From positions 124,001 through 188,000 of the forward strand of contig NZ_JACIEN010000008.1 in NCBI RefSeq assembly GCF_014196925.1: 64,000 bases of DNA. The letters are read 5' to 3'. The notes under the pieces are model-generated. The model was not told where the DNA came from. It searched no databases and worked only from the letters and a program-made list of their open reading frames with translations. Position 1 is the stretch's first letter; each line of letters starts with the position of its first letter. This DNA is from Chelatococcus caeni (GTDB lineage Bacteria > Pseudomonadota > Alphaproteobacteria > Rhizobiales > Beijerinckiaceae). Shown piece by piece: positions 1-9,364 of this stretch. Position numbers and translations under genes: made by a program.

Positions 1-1473
1 CCGCTCTCCGAGCGGCCCGAGCTGTTCTTCCAGATGCGCCTGCCCGAGGGCACCGCCATCGGCGTCACCGAGGCGACGGCGAAGGAGGCTGAGCGCCTGC
101 TCGCGGGCGACGACGACGTCGCGACCTACACGACCTATATCGGGCAGGGTTCGCCGCGCTTCTGGCTCGGCCTCAACCCGCAGCTGCCGAACGAGGCCTT
201 CGCCGAGATCGTCATCGTGGCGAAGGGCGTCGAGGAGCGCGAGCGCATCAAGGCGCGCATCGAGAAGGCCCTTTCGGGAGGCGCCCTGTCGGAGGCGCGG
301 GTGCGCGTCGACCGCTTCAACTTCGGCCCGCCGGTCGGCTTCCCCGTCCAGTTCCGCATCGTCGGCCCGGATCCCGACGCCGTGCGCCGCCTCGCCTACG
401 AGGTGCGCGACGTCATGCGCGCCAATCCGAACGTCGTCGATCCGCACCTCGACTGGAACGAGAAGACGCCGTCGATCTCCCTCTCCGTCGACCAGGAGCG
501 GGCCCGGGCGCTCGGCCTCAACGTCTCCGACATCGCCCAGTCGCTGCAGACACTCATCTCCGGCGCGCCGGTGACGGTGGTGCGAGACGGCACGGAACGC
601 GTCCAGGTGCTGGCCCGCGCGGTCGCCGAGGAGCGCCTCGACCTCGCGCGCCTGCCCGACCTCACCATCACCACGCGCGGCGGCATCGCGGTGCCGCTCG
701 CCCAGGTGGCGCGCATCGACTACGGCCACGAGGAGCCGATCCTGTGGCGGCGCAACCGCGACATGGCGATCACCGCCCGGGCCGACATCGTCGACGGCAT
801 GCAGGCGCCGGACGTGACCAACCAGATCTGGCCCGCCCTCAAGGACATCCGCGACAAGCTCGAGCCCGGCTACCGCCTCGAGATCGGCGGCGCCATCGAG
901 GAATCGCAGAAGGGCAACGCCTCGATCTTCGCGCTCTTCCCGATCATGGTGATCGTCATGCTGACGATCCTCATGATCCAGCTGCAGAGCTTCTCGCGGC
1001 TGATCCTCGTCTTCCTCACCGCCCCGCTCGGCATCGTCGGCGCCTCGCTCGCCCTCAACGTCTTCGACAGGCCCTTCGGCTTCGTGGCGCTGCTCGGCCT
1101 CATCGCGCTCGCCGGCATGATCATGCGCAACACGGTGATCCTGGTGGATCAGATCGAGACCGACGTCGCCGGCGGCCTCGCGCGCCGCGAGGCCATCGTC
1201 GAAGCGACGGTGCGCCGGGCCCGGCCGGTGATCCTGACGGCGCTTGCCGCCATCCTCGCCATGATCCCGCTGTCCCGCTCCGCCTTCTGGGGGCCGATGG
1301 CCATCACCATCAAGGGCGGGCTGTTCGTCGCCACCTTCCTCACCCTGCTCTTCCTGCCCGCGCTCTACGCCCTGTGGTTCCGCAAGCATCTCGCCGAGCG
1401 CGGCGGGGCCGAGGAGGAAGAGGCGGCCGAGGAGGTGCAGGGCACGCTGCCGCTGCCGATCGCGGCAGAATAG
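1..1473 (+). CDS. RND efflux pump inner-membrane subunit, C-terminal part
   Basis: The reading frame is open from base 1, so the gene begins upstream and about 490 residues remain. The visible part covers the second porter region and the last transmembrane block. Hydrophobic helices lie around residues 310-340, 345-370, 375-400 and 410-465, which fits TM8-TM12 of an AcrB/HAE1-type proton-driven pump. The proton-relay aspartates of TM4 are outside the window. It ends in an acidic tail rich in Glu. It would work with a periplasmic adaptor, probably encoded upstream. The substrate cannot be told. A second complete RND pump lies at 46257-49400. Family is secure, specificity unknown. Confidence 0.93.
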   Translation, partial: PLSERPELFFQMRLPEGTAIGVTEATAKEAERLLAGDDDVATYTTYIGQGSPRFWLGLNPQLPNEAFAEIVIVAKGVEERERIKARIEKALSGGALSEARVRVDRFNFGPPVGFPVQFRIVGPDPDAVRRLAYEVRDVMRANPNVVDPHLDWNEKTPSISLSVDQERARALGLNVSDIAQSLQTLISGAPVTVVRDGTERVQVLARAVAEERLDLARLPDLTITTRGGIAVPLAQVARIDYGHEEPILWRRNRDMAITARADIVDGMQAPDVTNQIWPALKDIRDKLEPGYRLEIGGAIEESQKGNASIFALFPIMVIVMLTILMIQLQSFSRLILVFLTAPLGIVGASLALNVFDRPFGFVALLGLIALAGMIMRNTVILVDQIETDVAGGLARREAIVEATVRRARPVILTALAAILAMIPLSRSAFWGPMAITIKGGLFVATFLTLLFLPALYALWFRKHLAERGGAEEEEAAEEVQGTLPLPIAAE

Positions 1474-1510
1474 GCGGTTTTCCCAAGATCCAGGAACGAC
1501 GCTCGCTGCC

Positions 1511-1532
1511 CCCCTCCCCTTGCGGGGAGGGG
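1511..1532. repeat. GC-rich palindrome, repeat family B (single unit)
   Basis: A nearly perfect palindrome of the form CCCCTCCCC-TTG-CGGGGAGGGG lies between two convergent genes. It matches the core of the paired elements at 18894-19068, 35683-35855 and 37084-37192. It could also act as a bidirectional transcription stop here, although no T-run follows it. Confidence 0.7.
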
Positions 1533-1559
1533 ACGCGGTAGCCGATCCACCAAGGCCCC

Positions 1560-2684
1560 TTACGGCATCGCCACCTGCCCGCCCGCCATCGACTGCGGCA
1601 CGCCCGTCGTCGTCGGGAAGCTGATCGGCAGCCCCCGGAGGCGCCGCACGGCGAGGAAGGCGAAGCACTCCGCCTCCACCGCATCGCCGCGCCAGCCCGC
1701 ATCCTCCGCCATCACAGCCGTGACGCCCGCCCGTTCGGCGATGGCCGAAACGAGGGCGGGGTTGCGGCGCCCGCCGCCGCACAGCACGAGCCTGTCCGGC
1801 CGGCGCGGCAGGAGGTCGAGCCCGCGCCCGACCGCCGCGGCGGTGAAGGCGGTCAGCGTCGCCGCCCCGTCGTCCAGCGTCAGGCCTTCCGCCATCGCGG
1901 CCGTGAAATCGTAGCGGTCGAGCGACTTCGGGTAGGGCGCGGCGAGATAGGGATGGTCGAGAAGCCGCGCGAGCCGCGTCTCGTCCACCCGGCCGCGCCG
2001 TGCGGCCGCGCCGTCGACATCCATCGCGCCGGCGCCGTGCTCTGTCATCCAGTCGTTGAGCGGGCCGTTGGCCGGACCGGTGTCGAAGGCGACGAGCTCA
2101 TCCCCGCCGCCGCACCAGGTGACATTCGCCACGCCGCCGAGGTTGAGCACCGCCGCTTCCGGCCCGAGGCCCGCGCGCCGCAGCAGGGCGGCGTGATAGC
2201 TCGCCGCGAGCGGCGCCCCCTGCCCGCCGGCCCGCACGTCGGCGGTGCGGAAGTCGAAGACGACGGGCACGCCGACGATCCCCGCCATCAGGGCGCCATC
2301 CCCGAGCTGGCGCGTGTCCCCCGGCCGTCCCGGCTGCGGCGCCCGATGCAGCATGGTCTGGCCATGGAAGCCGACCGCCGCCACATCCGCCGCAGCGAGG
2401 CCATGCAGGCCCATGAAGGCCCTCACCGCCTCGGCCTGCGCGCGCGTCAGCGCCGCCTCCGCCTCGGCGAAGATCGCCGGCTCGGGCCCGGTGAAGTTCC
2501 ACGCCCGCGCCGCCGCGACCGCCTGCGGCAGCAGGGCCTGCACCGCAGCGGGATAGGGCGACAGCGCATAGGGCCCGAGCGCATCGATCCGCTCGCCGTC
2601 TGTGCGCACCGCCGCGATGTCGATCTGCCCGTCGAGGGCGGTCCCCGTCATCAGGCCGATGGCCCAGACCGGCTTCGCATCCAT
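1560..2684 (-). CDS. anmK: anhydro-N-acetylmuramic acid kinase AnmK
   Basis: AnmK converts 1,6-anhydro-MurNAc and ATP to MurNAc-6-phosphate during cytoplasmic recycling of peptidoglycan fragments. The protein (374 residues from this start) opens with [13 protein letters not shown], a variant of the family signature GLMSGTSLDG. It later has [24 protein letters not shown] and [12 protein letters not shown], which belong to the ASKHA nucleotide-binding fold. In-frame ATGs at 2759 and 2699 would add 25 or 5 residues. I chose 2684 because homologues start just before the signature. It is divergent from the permease at 2792. The muramidase-side partner MepA is nearby at 5859, but they are not in one operon. 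Confidence 0.93.
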   Translation of the reverse strand: MDAKPVWAIGLMTGTALDGQIDIAAVRTDGERIDALGPYALSPYPAAVQALLPQAVAAARAWNFTGPEPAIFAEAEAALTRAQAEAVRAFMGLHGLAAADVAAVGFHGQTMLHRAPQPGRPGDTRQLGDGALMAGIVGVPVVFDFRTADVRAGGQGAPLAASYHAALLRRAGLGPEAAVLNLGGVANVTWCGGGDELVAFDTGPANGPLNDWMTEHGAGAMDVDGAAARRGRVDETRLARLLDHPYLAAPYPKSLDRYDFTAAMAEGLTLDDGAATLTAFTAAAVGRGLDLLPRRPDRLVLCGGGRRNPALVSAIAERAGVTAVMAEDAGWRGDAVEAECFAFLAVRRLRGLPISFPTTTGVPQSMAGGQVAMP

Positions 2685-2791
2685 CCCTGCCATCTCCATG
2701 CCGCTCGCGTCGTCGGGAGCGCCGGCCGAACCTTTGTCGCACGGCGCCCGTTCTGCCATGGTCCGAGATCAGCAAGACCCAGGGAGCCTCG

Positions 2792-4636
2792 ATGACCCTC
2801 GACCAGATCCTGCTCTTTGCCCTGTTCGGCGCCATCCTGTCCATGCTGCTGTGGGGGCGCCTGCGCTACGATCTGGTGGCGGCGAGCGGACTGCTGGTGG
2901 CGGTGATGCTCGGCCTGGTGCCGCAGGAGAAGGCCTTTTCCGGCTTTGCCGATCCCGCGGTCGTCATCGTCGCGCTCGTGCTCATCGTCTCGCGCGCCTT
3001 CGAGAACTCCGGCGCGCTGACGCTCGTCACGCGGCGGCTCGTCAGCGACCACCGCCCCACGAGCCGGCATATCGCCATGACCGGCGGCATCGGGGCGGCG
3101 CTCTCGGCGATCATCAACAATGTCGCCGCGCTGGCCCTTCTGATGCCCATCGACGTCGAGGCGGCGCGCAAGGCAGGTCGCCCGCCCGGCGTCACGCTGA
3201 TGCCGCTCGCCTTCGCCACCATCCTCGGCGGCATGGTGACGCTGATCGGCACGCCGCCGAACATCATCGCCTCCGGCATCCGCGAGCGCCTGCTCGGCAG
3301 TCCCTACGGCATGTTCGACTTCGCTCCCGTCGGCGGCGCGGTCGCCATCGCCGGCCTCGCCTTCGTGGCGCTCGTCGGCTGGCGCCTCGTGCCGCGCCGC
3401 GCCGACCAGGCCGCCGCGACGAAGCCGTCCTCCTTCGAGGCGGAGGTGAGCGTGCCGGAAGGTTCCGCCGCCATCGACCGCCATGCGGCGGACATCGACG
3501 AGGAAGCCCGCACCGCCGACGTCATCGTGCTCGGCCTCGTGCGCGAGGGGCGCAAGCTGCCGCGCACGCGCATGCCGGCCATTGCGGCCGGCGACAAGCT
3601 GCGCCTCAAGGGCTCGAGCGACGCCATCGCCGCCTTCATCAAGGCGCTCGACATGCAGCAGCCGGGCGAACAGGACGGGAGCGCCGAGGGGAAGGCCGAC
3701 CAGCCCGCCGGAAGAACCGGACAGCGCAGCGGCAGGAAGGAAGACAGGAAATCCGAGGGCGAGGAGGAGGAGCAGCGCGACAAGGGACCGGAGGTGGTGG
3801 AGGCGGTGGTGCGGGCCGATTCGCTGCTCGTCGGCCGCTCGGCCGGCGCGATGCGCCTCAGGCCCCGCTTCGGCGTCACGCTGCTCGGCATCGCCCGCGC
3901 GGGCACCCTCACCCGCAGGGGTGTGCACGACAATTACATCGCAGCCGGGGACGTGCTTCTCCTGACCGGCCGCGGCACCGACAGCGCGACGCTCGACCTG
4001 CTCGGCGTCATCCCGCTCAGCCGCGCGAGCGTCGCCGGCACCTCGCCGGGCAGGGTGGCGATCACCATCGGCCTGTTCGCCGCCGCCATCGCGGCCGCCT
4101 CCCTCGGCGTCGTCTCCTTCACCATCGCCATCGCCATGGCGGTCGCTGCCTATGCGGCGCTCGGCATCGTGCCGGCGCGCGAGTTCTACCTGCAGATCGA
4201 ATGGCCGATCGTCGTCATGCTGGCCTTCCTCCTGCCCATCGGCGCGGCCTTCGAGGAGGTGGGCGGCACCGCGCTCATCGCCGAAGGCATCGTCACCCTG
4301 ACGAGCGACTATTCGCCCGTCGTCGCGCTCGTCGCCATCATGGTGGCGACCATGACGCTGTCGGACGTCCTCAACAACGTCGCCACCATGGTCATCACCG
4401 GGCCCGTCGCCATCGGGCTTGCGCGTGAGCTCGACGTCAATCCCGACACCTTCCTGATGGGTGTCGCTATCGCCGCCTCCTGCGCCTTCCTCACGCCCAT
4501 CGGGCACAAGAACAACACGCTCATCATGGGCCCGGGCGGCTTCCGCTTCTCGGACTACTGGCGCATGGGCCTGCCGCTCGAGGTCGTGGTGCTCGCCGTC
4601 TCGGTGCCGATGCTGCTGATCGTCTGGCCGCTGTAG
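2792..4636 (+). CDS. SLC13/DASS-type anion permease with two RCK_C (TrkA-C) domains
   Basis: A 614-residue inner-membrane permease of the divalent anion:Na+ symporter group. Membrane helices fill residues 1-200 and 420-614, with the internal pseudo-repeat marked by SAIINNVAAL near 108 and LSDVLNNVATM near 525. The cytoplasmic middle holds two TrkA-C-like segments (about 215-290 and 345-410). Between them is a very hydrophilic linker (about 291-345) rich in Gly, Lys, Arg and Glu, which is unusually long. Substrate is unknown; sulfate, dicarboxylates and other anions are all carried by this family. An AGGGAG ribosome site sits just ahead of the ATG. It runs tail-to-tail into the helicase gene, 7 bases apart. 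Confidence 0.9.
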   Translation: MTLDQILLFALFGAILSMLLWGRLRYDLVAASGLLVAVMLGLVPQEKAFSGFADPAVVIVALVLIVSRAFENSGALTLVTRRLVSDHRPTSRHIAMTGGIGAALSAIINNVAALALLMPIDVEAARKAGRPPGVTLMPLAFATILGGMVTLIGTPPNIIASGIRERLLGSPYGMFDFAPVGGAVAIAGLAFVALVGWRLVPRRADQAAATKPSSFEAEVSVPEGSAAIDRHAADIDEEARTADVIVLGLVREGRKLPRTRMPAIAAGDKLRLKGSSDAIAAFIKALDMQQPGEQDGSAEGKADQPAGRTGQRSGRKEDRKSEGEEEEQRDKGPEVVEAVVRADSLLVGRSAGAMRLRPRFGVTLLGIARAGTLTRRGVHDNYIAAGDVLLLTGRGTDSATLDLLGVIPLSRASVAGTSPGRVAITIGLFAAAIAAASLGVVSFTIAIAMAVAAYAALGIVPAREFYLQIEWPIVVMLAFLLPIGAAFEEVGGTALIAEGIVTLTSDYSPVVALVAIMVATMTLSDVLNNVATMVITGPVAIGLARELDVNPDTFLMGVAIAASCAFLTPIGHKNNTLIMGPGGFRFSDYWRMGLPLEVVVLAVSVPMLLIVWPL

Positions 4637-4643
4637 TAGGGGC

Positions 4644-5738
4644 TCACATCACCAGCGTCAGGCGCTCGGCGGCGCGGGTGATGCCGGTGTAGAGCCAGCG
4701 GCTGCGGTGCTCGCGGAAGGCGAAGGATTCGTCGAAGAGCACGATGTCGTCCCACTGCGAGCCCTGCGCCTTGTGCACGGTCAGCGCATAGCCGTAGGTG
4801 AACTCCTCGAACTCGCGCCGCATCTGCGGCGTCAGCTCCTCCTCCCGCCCGTCGAAGAACTCCTGCGGCACGGACACCTTGACGACGTTGCGCGCATCTT
4901 CCTCGGACTGCACGCGCATCGTCACCACCGCCTTCTTCGAGCGCGAGGTCGCGAATTCCTTGATCAGCCAGGTGCCGCCGTTGAGCAGGCCCTTCTGCTT
5001 GTTGTTGCGCAGGCAGACGAGCTTCTCGCCCGCCGCCGGCATGGCGTCGCGAAAGCCCATGAGGTTGCGGATGCGGTTGTTGTAGGCCCGGCGCGTGCGG
5101 TTGAGGCCGACGAGCACCTGGTCGGCGCGCATGACGGCCTCGGCATCGATGTCGCGCTTGCCGATGATGCGGCTCTCGCCATAGGTGCCGTGCGACAGCC
5201 CCTCGCCCTCGCGCACCGCCATCGACATGCGGATGATGGGGTTGTCACGCGCCTGCCGGTGCACCTCCGTCAGCATCACGTCGGGCTCCGCCTCGGTGAA
5301 GAAGCCCCCGCCCTTGACCGGCGGCAGCTGCGCCGGGTCGCCCAGCACCAGCACCGGCGTGCCGAAGGACAGGAGGTCCTTGCCCAGATCCTCGTCCACC
5401 ATCGAGCACTCGTCGATGACGATGAGCGCCGCCTTGGCGGCCGGGCTGTCGCGGTTGAGGACGAAGGTCGGGCTTTCACCCTCGGTCTCGCGCGTGCGGT
5501 AGATGAGGCTGTGCAGGGTCGCCGCGCCGGGGCAGCCCTTGGCCCTCAGCACGGAGGCCGCCTTGCCCGTGAAGGCGCCGAAGATGACCCCGCCGTCTAC
5601 CCCCTCGGCGAGGTGGCGCGCCAGCGTCGTCTTGCCCGTGCCGGCATAGCCGAACAGGCGGAACACCTGCGTGTCCTTGCGGCGCAGCCAGGCGGCGACG
5701 GCGGCGAGCGCCTCGTCCTGTTGCGGCGACCAAGCCAT
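4644..5738 (-). CDS. RecD-like ATP-dependent DNA helicase (SF1, AAA_30/UvrD_C_2)
   Basis: A compact SF1B helicase of 364 residues. The N-terminal ATPase half shows Walker A GYAGTGKTT at about residue 29, a Walker B-like DECSMVD and GDPAQLPPV (motif III). The C-terminal half has the UvrD_C_2 signature, with TVHKAQGSQ and the late YTGITRA motif. The family remodels DNA in repair or recombination; a standalone protein of this size is common in alphaproteobacteria and its exact role is not defined. The frame stays open upstream to 6782, but that stretch is antisense to mepA. The ATG at 5738 gives MAWSPQQ, as in homologues. It is divergent from mepA. Confidence 0.88.
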   Translation of the reverse strand: MAWSPQQDEALAAVAAWLRRKDTQVFRLFGYAGTGKTTLARHLAEGVDGGVIFGAFTGKAASVLRAKGCPGAATLHSLIYRTRETEGESPTFVLNRDSPAAKAALIVIDECSMVDEDLGKDLLSFGTPVLVLGDPAQLPPVKGGGFFTEAEPDVMLTEVHRQARDNPIIRMSMAVREGEGLSHGTYGESRIIGKRDIDAEAVMRADQVLVGLNRTRRAYNNRIRNLMGFRDAMPAAGEKLVCLRNNKQKGLLNGGTWLIKEFATSRSKKAVVTMRVQSEEDARNVVKVSVPQEFFDGREEELTPQMRREFEEFTYGYALTVHKAQGSQWDDIVLFDESFAFREHRSRWLYTGITRAAERLTLVM

Positions 5739-5858
5739 GGCGGCATCCTTCCTTCCGTTCACCCTCGCGCCCGCGGCGCCCTCGAGGCGCATCGCGGCCG
5801 CATTCCGGGCCATTCTGGTCATACTCAATCGAGGTGATTCGCAACCGGGATCGTCACC

Positions 5859-6785
5859 ATGCACCCTGCCCGCCTGCCGTTCGTCATCCTCCTCGCCGTC
5901 CTTGCGCTGGCGCCCGCCTGGGTGATGCCCGTCCATGCGCAGGAAAACGCGCGCCAGGAGGCGGCTCGGCGTGCGGCCGCGTTGAAATCCCTGCCCGAGG
6001 ATGCCGCCAAGCGCTTCTTCGGCACGCAGACGAGCGCCGCCCCCCTTGCCGCCCGCGCCATCGGCTTCTATTCGCGCGGCTGCCTCGCCGGCGCCAGCGC
6101 CCTGCCGGTCGACGGCGAGACATGGCAGGTGATGCGCACTTCGCGCAACCGCAACTGGGGGCACCCGGCCCTCATCGCCTTCCTCGAGCGCCTCTCGGCG
6201 CGCGTGCCGGAGATCAACGGCTGGCCGGGCCTGCTCGTCGGCGACATCTCGCAACCGCGCGGCGGCCCGATGCTGACCGGCCACGCCTCCCACCAGGTCG
6301 GCCTCGATGCCGACGTGTGGCTGACGCCGATGCCGTCGCGGCGCCTGTCGCTCGCCGAGCGCGACGAGATCTCCGCCACCAATGTCGTCGCCGGCGACTG
6401 GAACGACGTCGACCCCACGGCCTGGACGAAGGCGCACACCGCGCTCATCCGCGCCGTCGCGAAGGAGCCGGCGGTGGAGCGCGTCTTCGTCAACCCCGCC
6501 ATCAAGAAGGCCCTGTGCCGCGAGGCCGGGCGGGACAGGGCATGGCTCGCGACGGTGCGGCCGACATACGGCCACAACTACCATTTCCACATCCGCCTTG
6601 CCTGCCCGCCTGGCGAGGCGGATTGTCGCCCGCAGGCGCCGCCGCCGAAGGACGACGGCTGCGGCAAGGAGCTCGCCTGGTGGTTCTCCGACGAGGCACG
6701 CCATCCGAAGCCCACGCGCCCCGCCCCGCCCCTGACCCTGGACGACCTGCCGGCAGCCTGCCGATCGGTCCTCGTGGCGCAATAG
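5859..6785 (+). CDS. mepA: penicillin-insensitive murein endopeptidase MepA (peptidase M74)
   Basis: A periplasmic zinc peptidase that cuts D-Ala-meso-DAP cross-links in peptidoglycan. The first 27 residues form a Sec signal peptide ending VHAQ. The mature part has FYSRGCLAGASALP, SRNRNWGHP, the metal site GHASHQVGLDADVW and the second metal site YGHNYHFHIRL, all diagnostic of M74. Paired cysteines (RGC, LACP, DDGCG, PAACR) probably form disulfides as in E. coli MepA. Length (308) matches the family. It stands alone, divergent from the helicase and convergent with the exporter at 6795. Confidence 0.95.
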   Translation: MHPARLPFVILLAVLALAPAWVMPVHAQENARQEAARRAAALKSLPEDAAKRFFGTQTSAAPLAARAIGFYSRGCLAGASALPVDGETWQVMRTSRNRNWGHPALIAFLERLSARVPEINGWPGLLVGDISQPRGGPMLTGHASHQVGLDADVWLTPMPSRRLSLAERDEISATNVVAGDWNDVDPTAWTKAHTALIRAVAKEPAVERVFVNPAIKKALCREAGRDRAWLATVRPTYGHNYHFHIRLACPPGEADCRPQAPPPKDDGCGKELAWWFSDEARHPKPTRPAPPLTLDDLPAACRSVLVAQ

Positions 6786-6794
6786 GAACGGTGC

Positions 6795-7544
6795 TCAGAA
6801 CACCTTGAAGGCGATGGCGAGCTCGCGCAGCGCCAGCAGCGAGATGACGAGCCCGACCGCGATCATCAACGGCTCCGGCCGGATGCGCTTGACGAGGTAG
6901 CCGGCGAGCGGCGCCGCCAGCACGCCGCCGACGATGAGGCCGGCGACGTTCCACAGGTGCGTGGCGCCGAGCTGGCCGAAGAACGTCGCCGAGATGGCCG
7001 CCGTGACGAAGAACTCCGACGCGTTGACCGAGCCGATGACCTTGCGCGGCGCATGGCCGGAGCCGATCAGCGTCGAGGTGACCATCGGCCCCCAGCCGCC
7101 TCCGCCGATGGCGTCGAGGAAGCCGCCGACGAGGCCGAGCGGCGCGGCGCCCGCCGGCGAAATGTCGGTCCTACGCGCCGAGCGTGCGACGCGCAGGAGG
7201 ATGAGCCCGCCCATGACGAGGAGATAGGCCGCGACGAAGGGACGGATGGCGCTGCCCTCGACATTGGACAGGACGAAGGCGCCGAGGCTGCCCCCCGCCG
7301 CGCCGGCGAGCGCGAGGCGCACGAGCAGGCGCCTGTCGATGTTGCCGTGCGCCAGGTGGGACACGCCGGACACGGCCGTCGTCGCCAGCTCCGCCGTATG
7401 CACGGCCGCGCTCGCATGGGCCGGCGGCACGCCCAGCGCCAGCAGGGCCGATGTCGAGATGAGGCCGAAGGCCATGCCGAGCGCCCCGTCGACCAGCTGC
7501 GCGCAGAAGCCGACGAGCGCGAGAAGAAGAAAATCGGAGACCAT
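6795..7544 (-). CDS. TauE/SafE family sulfite/organosulfonate exporter-like permease
   Basis: A 249-residue membrane protein with about seven or eight hydrophobic helices. The two family repeats each carry Gly-rich helices, for example VDGALGMAFG near residue 20 and VGGFLDAIGGGGWGP near 140. The family exports or imports sulfite, sulfoacetate and related anions, but most members have no proven substrate and nothing nearby points to sulfur metabolism. A distinctly A+T-rich stretch upstream (about 7610-7675) probably contains its promoter. Confidence 0.87.
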   Translation of the reverse strand: MVSDFLLLALVGFCAQLVDGALGMAFGLISTSALLALGVPPAHASAAVHTAELATTAVSGVSHLAHGNIDRRLLVRLALAGAAGGSLGAFVLSNVEGSAIRPFVAAYLLVMGGLILLRVARSARRTDISPAGAAPLGLVGGFLDAIGGGGWGPMVTSTLIGSGHAPRKVIGSVNASEFFVTAAISATFFGQLGATHLWNVAGLIVGGVLAAPLAGYLVKRIRPEPLMIAVGLVISLLALRELAIAFKVF

Positions 7545-7812
7545 GAATGCCCCGCAGTCGCCCCGGCGTGGCCTTCATCCGCCGCGCCCGCAGCACCATA
7601 CCGCGGACGCTTATGAACTCAATTATTTTGTTAATTTACGATTTTCACATTTAACATCGTATTATACACCTGCCACCAGGCCGGTCGGGCACGATACGCC
7701 CGTGCAGCGACGCCGCAACGGCCGTCGGACTGCTCGAAACAGGCACCCCATCATGTAGGAAGGGGCAACCACCATCACGAGGCCGGGGACGCTCAAGCTT
7801 TCGTGACGCGCC
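7545..7812. other. intergenic region with A+T-rich promoter-like block
   Basis: 268 bases without a convincing gene. Bases 7613-7675 are strikingly A+T-rich in a high-GC genome and lie directly upstream of the exporter gene read on the minus strand, so a promoter there is likely. An imperfect hairpin of type CGGGC...GCCCG lies near 7684-7700. A 37-codon minus-strand frame (7662-7775) has no recognisable relatives and was not called. Confidence 0.4.
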
Positions 7813-8133
7813 TCAGCGGTCGGTGGCAAAGCCGATGGGCTCGGGCTTGCGCCGGCCGATCCACATGGCGAGGACGCCGATGACGAGCGCCACGACCCAG
7901 GTCGGCGTCGTGAAGAGGGTGAGCAGCACCGGATCCCAGAGGAAGGGATGAATATGCCGCGCCACCGCCGGTTCGATGAGCGGGAAGCTGTGCGGCAACA
8001 GGGCAAAGAGCGTCGCCCCGAGTGGGGTGAAATCGAAATGCCCGTTGGCGATGCCGCGCGTGCTGTCGATGACGAAGGACACGAAGCCGGCGACGATCAC
8101 CAGAAAACCGACAACCCGCAGGACGAACCGCAT
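7813..8133 (-). CDS. small two-helix membrane protein, unknown function
   Basis: 106 residues with hydrophobic helices at about 4-22 and 78-95, separated by a soluble loop containing FDFTPLGATLFALLPHSF, and a short basic C-terminus (GRRKPEPIGF). The same architecture is found in uncharacterised PetM/PA-phosphatase-adjacent proteins annotated only as hypothetical, and I cannot assign a function. The start at 8133 is preferred over an upstream ATG at 8292, because the extra N-terminus is compositionally unlike the rest and lies in the region before tRNA-Ser. Confidence 0.7.
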   Translation of the reverse strand: MRFVLRVVGFLVIVAGFVSFVIDSTRGIANGHFDFTPLGATLFALLPHSFPLIEPAVARHIHPFLWDPVLLTLFTTPTWVVALVIGVLAMWIGRRKPEPIGFATDR

Positions 8134-8420
8134 CTTGCACCCGTGAACGCTTCGACAAGACGGCCGCGGCACCACACCGCCAGCCGGAATGGGCGGAACG
8201 GCCCCGAGACGGCAGTGACAGCCGATGCCGCCGCGCCTGCTCCGACCGCCCGTTTCCGTTCCATCTATCACCGGGCGCGGCATTCCATGCAATCAAATCG
8301 ACGGCATCGGTGAATTGCCGCCGGAACGCCTTGCGCTCGCCGCCCGACGGGCTATATAACGCGCCCCATCCGAACGCGCCCCATGTCGGCTAACCGACCA
8401 ACGGGCGCGCATCCGGACCC

Positions 8421-8510
<90 letters not shown>

Positions 8511-8644
8511 TTACCGCTGATTGCAGCACACCGCTAGGTGGTATGGCGAACCGTCAATTCGACGCTGTTGCCCGATGCTCGACTGTAGCGCGCAAAATCG
8601 CGTGCGACTCTGCGCAACATCACATGCGAGCGCGCGCCGCGCCC

Positions 8645-9130
8645 TCAAGACGGCCCTCGGATGATCACCTCGCGCACGGATTTGGCCGCGCCATTCCCGC
8701 CTGCCGTGTAGGTCAATTCGGCCGTCTCGATCCGTGCCCATGAGAATAGTTCCCGGACGTCGGGCACGTCGTTCAGCGTGAGGATGAAGCGGCCTTGAAG
8801 GCCCCTCAAAACGGCTGCCATCTCGGAGAACTCGTCGCGCCCGAACAGCTCCCGGCCGTAGTAGTGCTCGGTGCCCCAGTACGGCGGGTCGAGATAGAAC
8901 AACGTGCCCGGACGGTCCCAGCGCTCGATAAACTGCCGCCACGGCAGGCACTCGATCCAGACACCAGCGAGGCGTTCATGTGCCGCCTCCAAGAGTGGCC
9001 CCAGCTTGCGCACGTCGAAACGGCCCGGCGCCTGGGTGTCGATGCCGAACACCCGACCGGCCACCTTGCCGCCAAACGAGAGGCGCTCCAGATAGAGGAA
9101 GCGAGCCGCACGTTGCCTTTGATCGGGCGC
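8645..9130 (-). pseudogene. DNA adenine methylase (Dam/D12 class), 5'-truncated remnant
   Basis: The frame encodes the C-terminal half to two-thirds of a D12-class N6-adenine methylase. It begins near RAARFLYLERLSFGGKV, which in full-length Dam lies about a third of the way in. It then has FGID, the catalytic motif DPPYWGTE, and a C-terminal part ending VREVIIRG. The N-terminal SAM-binding motif (FxGxG) is missing, and an in-frame TGA at 9131-9133 directly precedes the homologous part. An internal GTG at 9064 would give a 139-residue product without the SAM motif, so it should be inactive. Such methylases are usually carried by phages; this one sits just behind tRNA-Ser and looks like prophage debris. 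Confidence 0.82.
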
Positions 9131-9364
9131 TCAGAGGCTCTCCATAGCTCAGACTGTCGGACGACAACAGTTTCCTCACCCATGCCGACATTGCTAAGGA
9201 GGTATTAAGGAGCTCCCTAGCACGTTAATGATGTAGACATAGTTCTCTGCTTCTTCGTTCTCGGCCCCCATCCTACTTCGCGCTGCGCGCTTCGCCGGGT
9301 TGGGCAAAGCCTTCGGCATGCGCTTTCGGCGCGATAAACGGCTAAGGAGAGCCCATAGCGGGCG

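Noticed and set aside
2651..4507. Long minus-strand open frame of 618 codons opposite the SLC13 permease gene
   Set aside because: Composition is extreme (Arg, Asp, Gly, His), with no domain. It is antisense to a clear membrane protein; such frames are common in high-GC DNA.
7662..7775. Minus-strand 37-codon frame upstream of the exporter gene
   Set aside because: No relatives recognised, no clear ribosome site and it overlaps a hairpin and the A+T-rich region.
9194..9271. Minus-strand 25-codon frame with a plausible start, directly after the Dam remnant
   Set aside because: The amino-acid composition looks coding, but the peptide is too short and unknown. It may be the tail of a lost phage gene.
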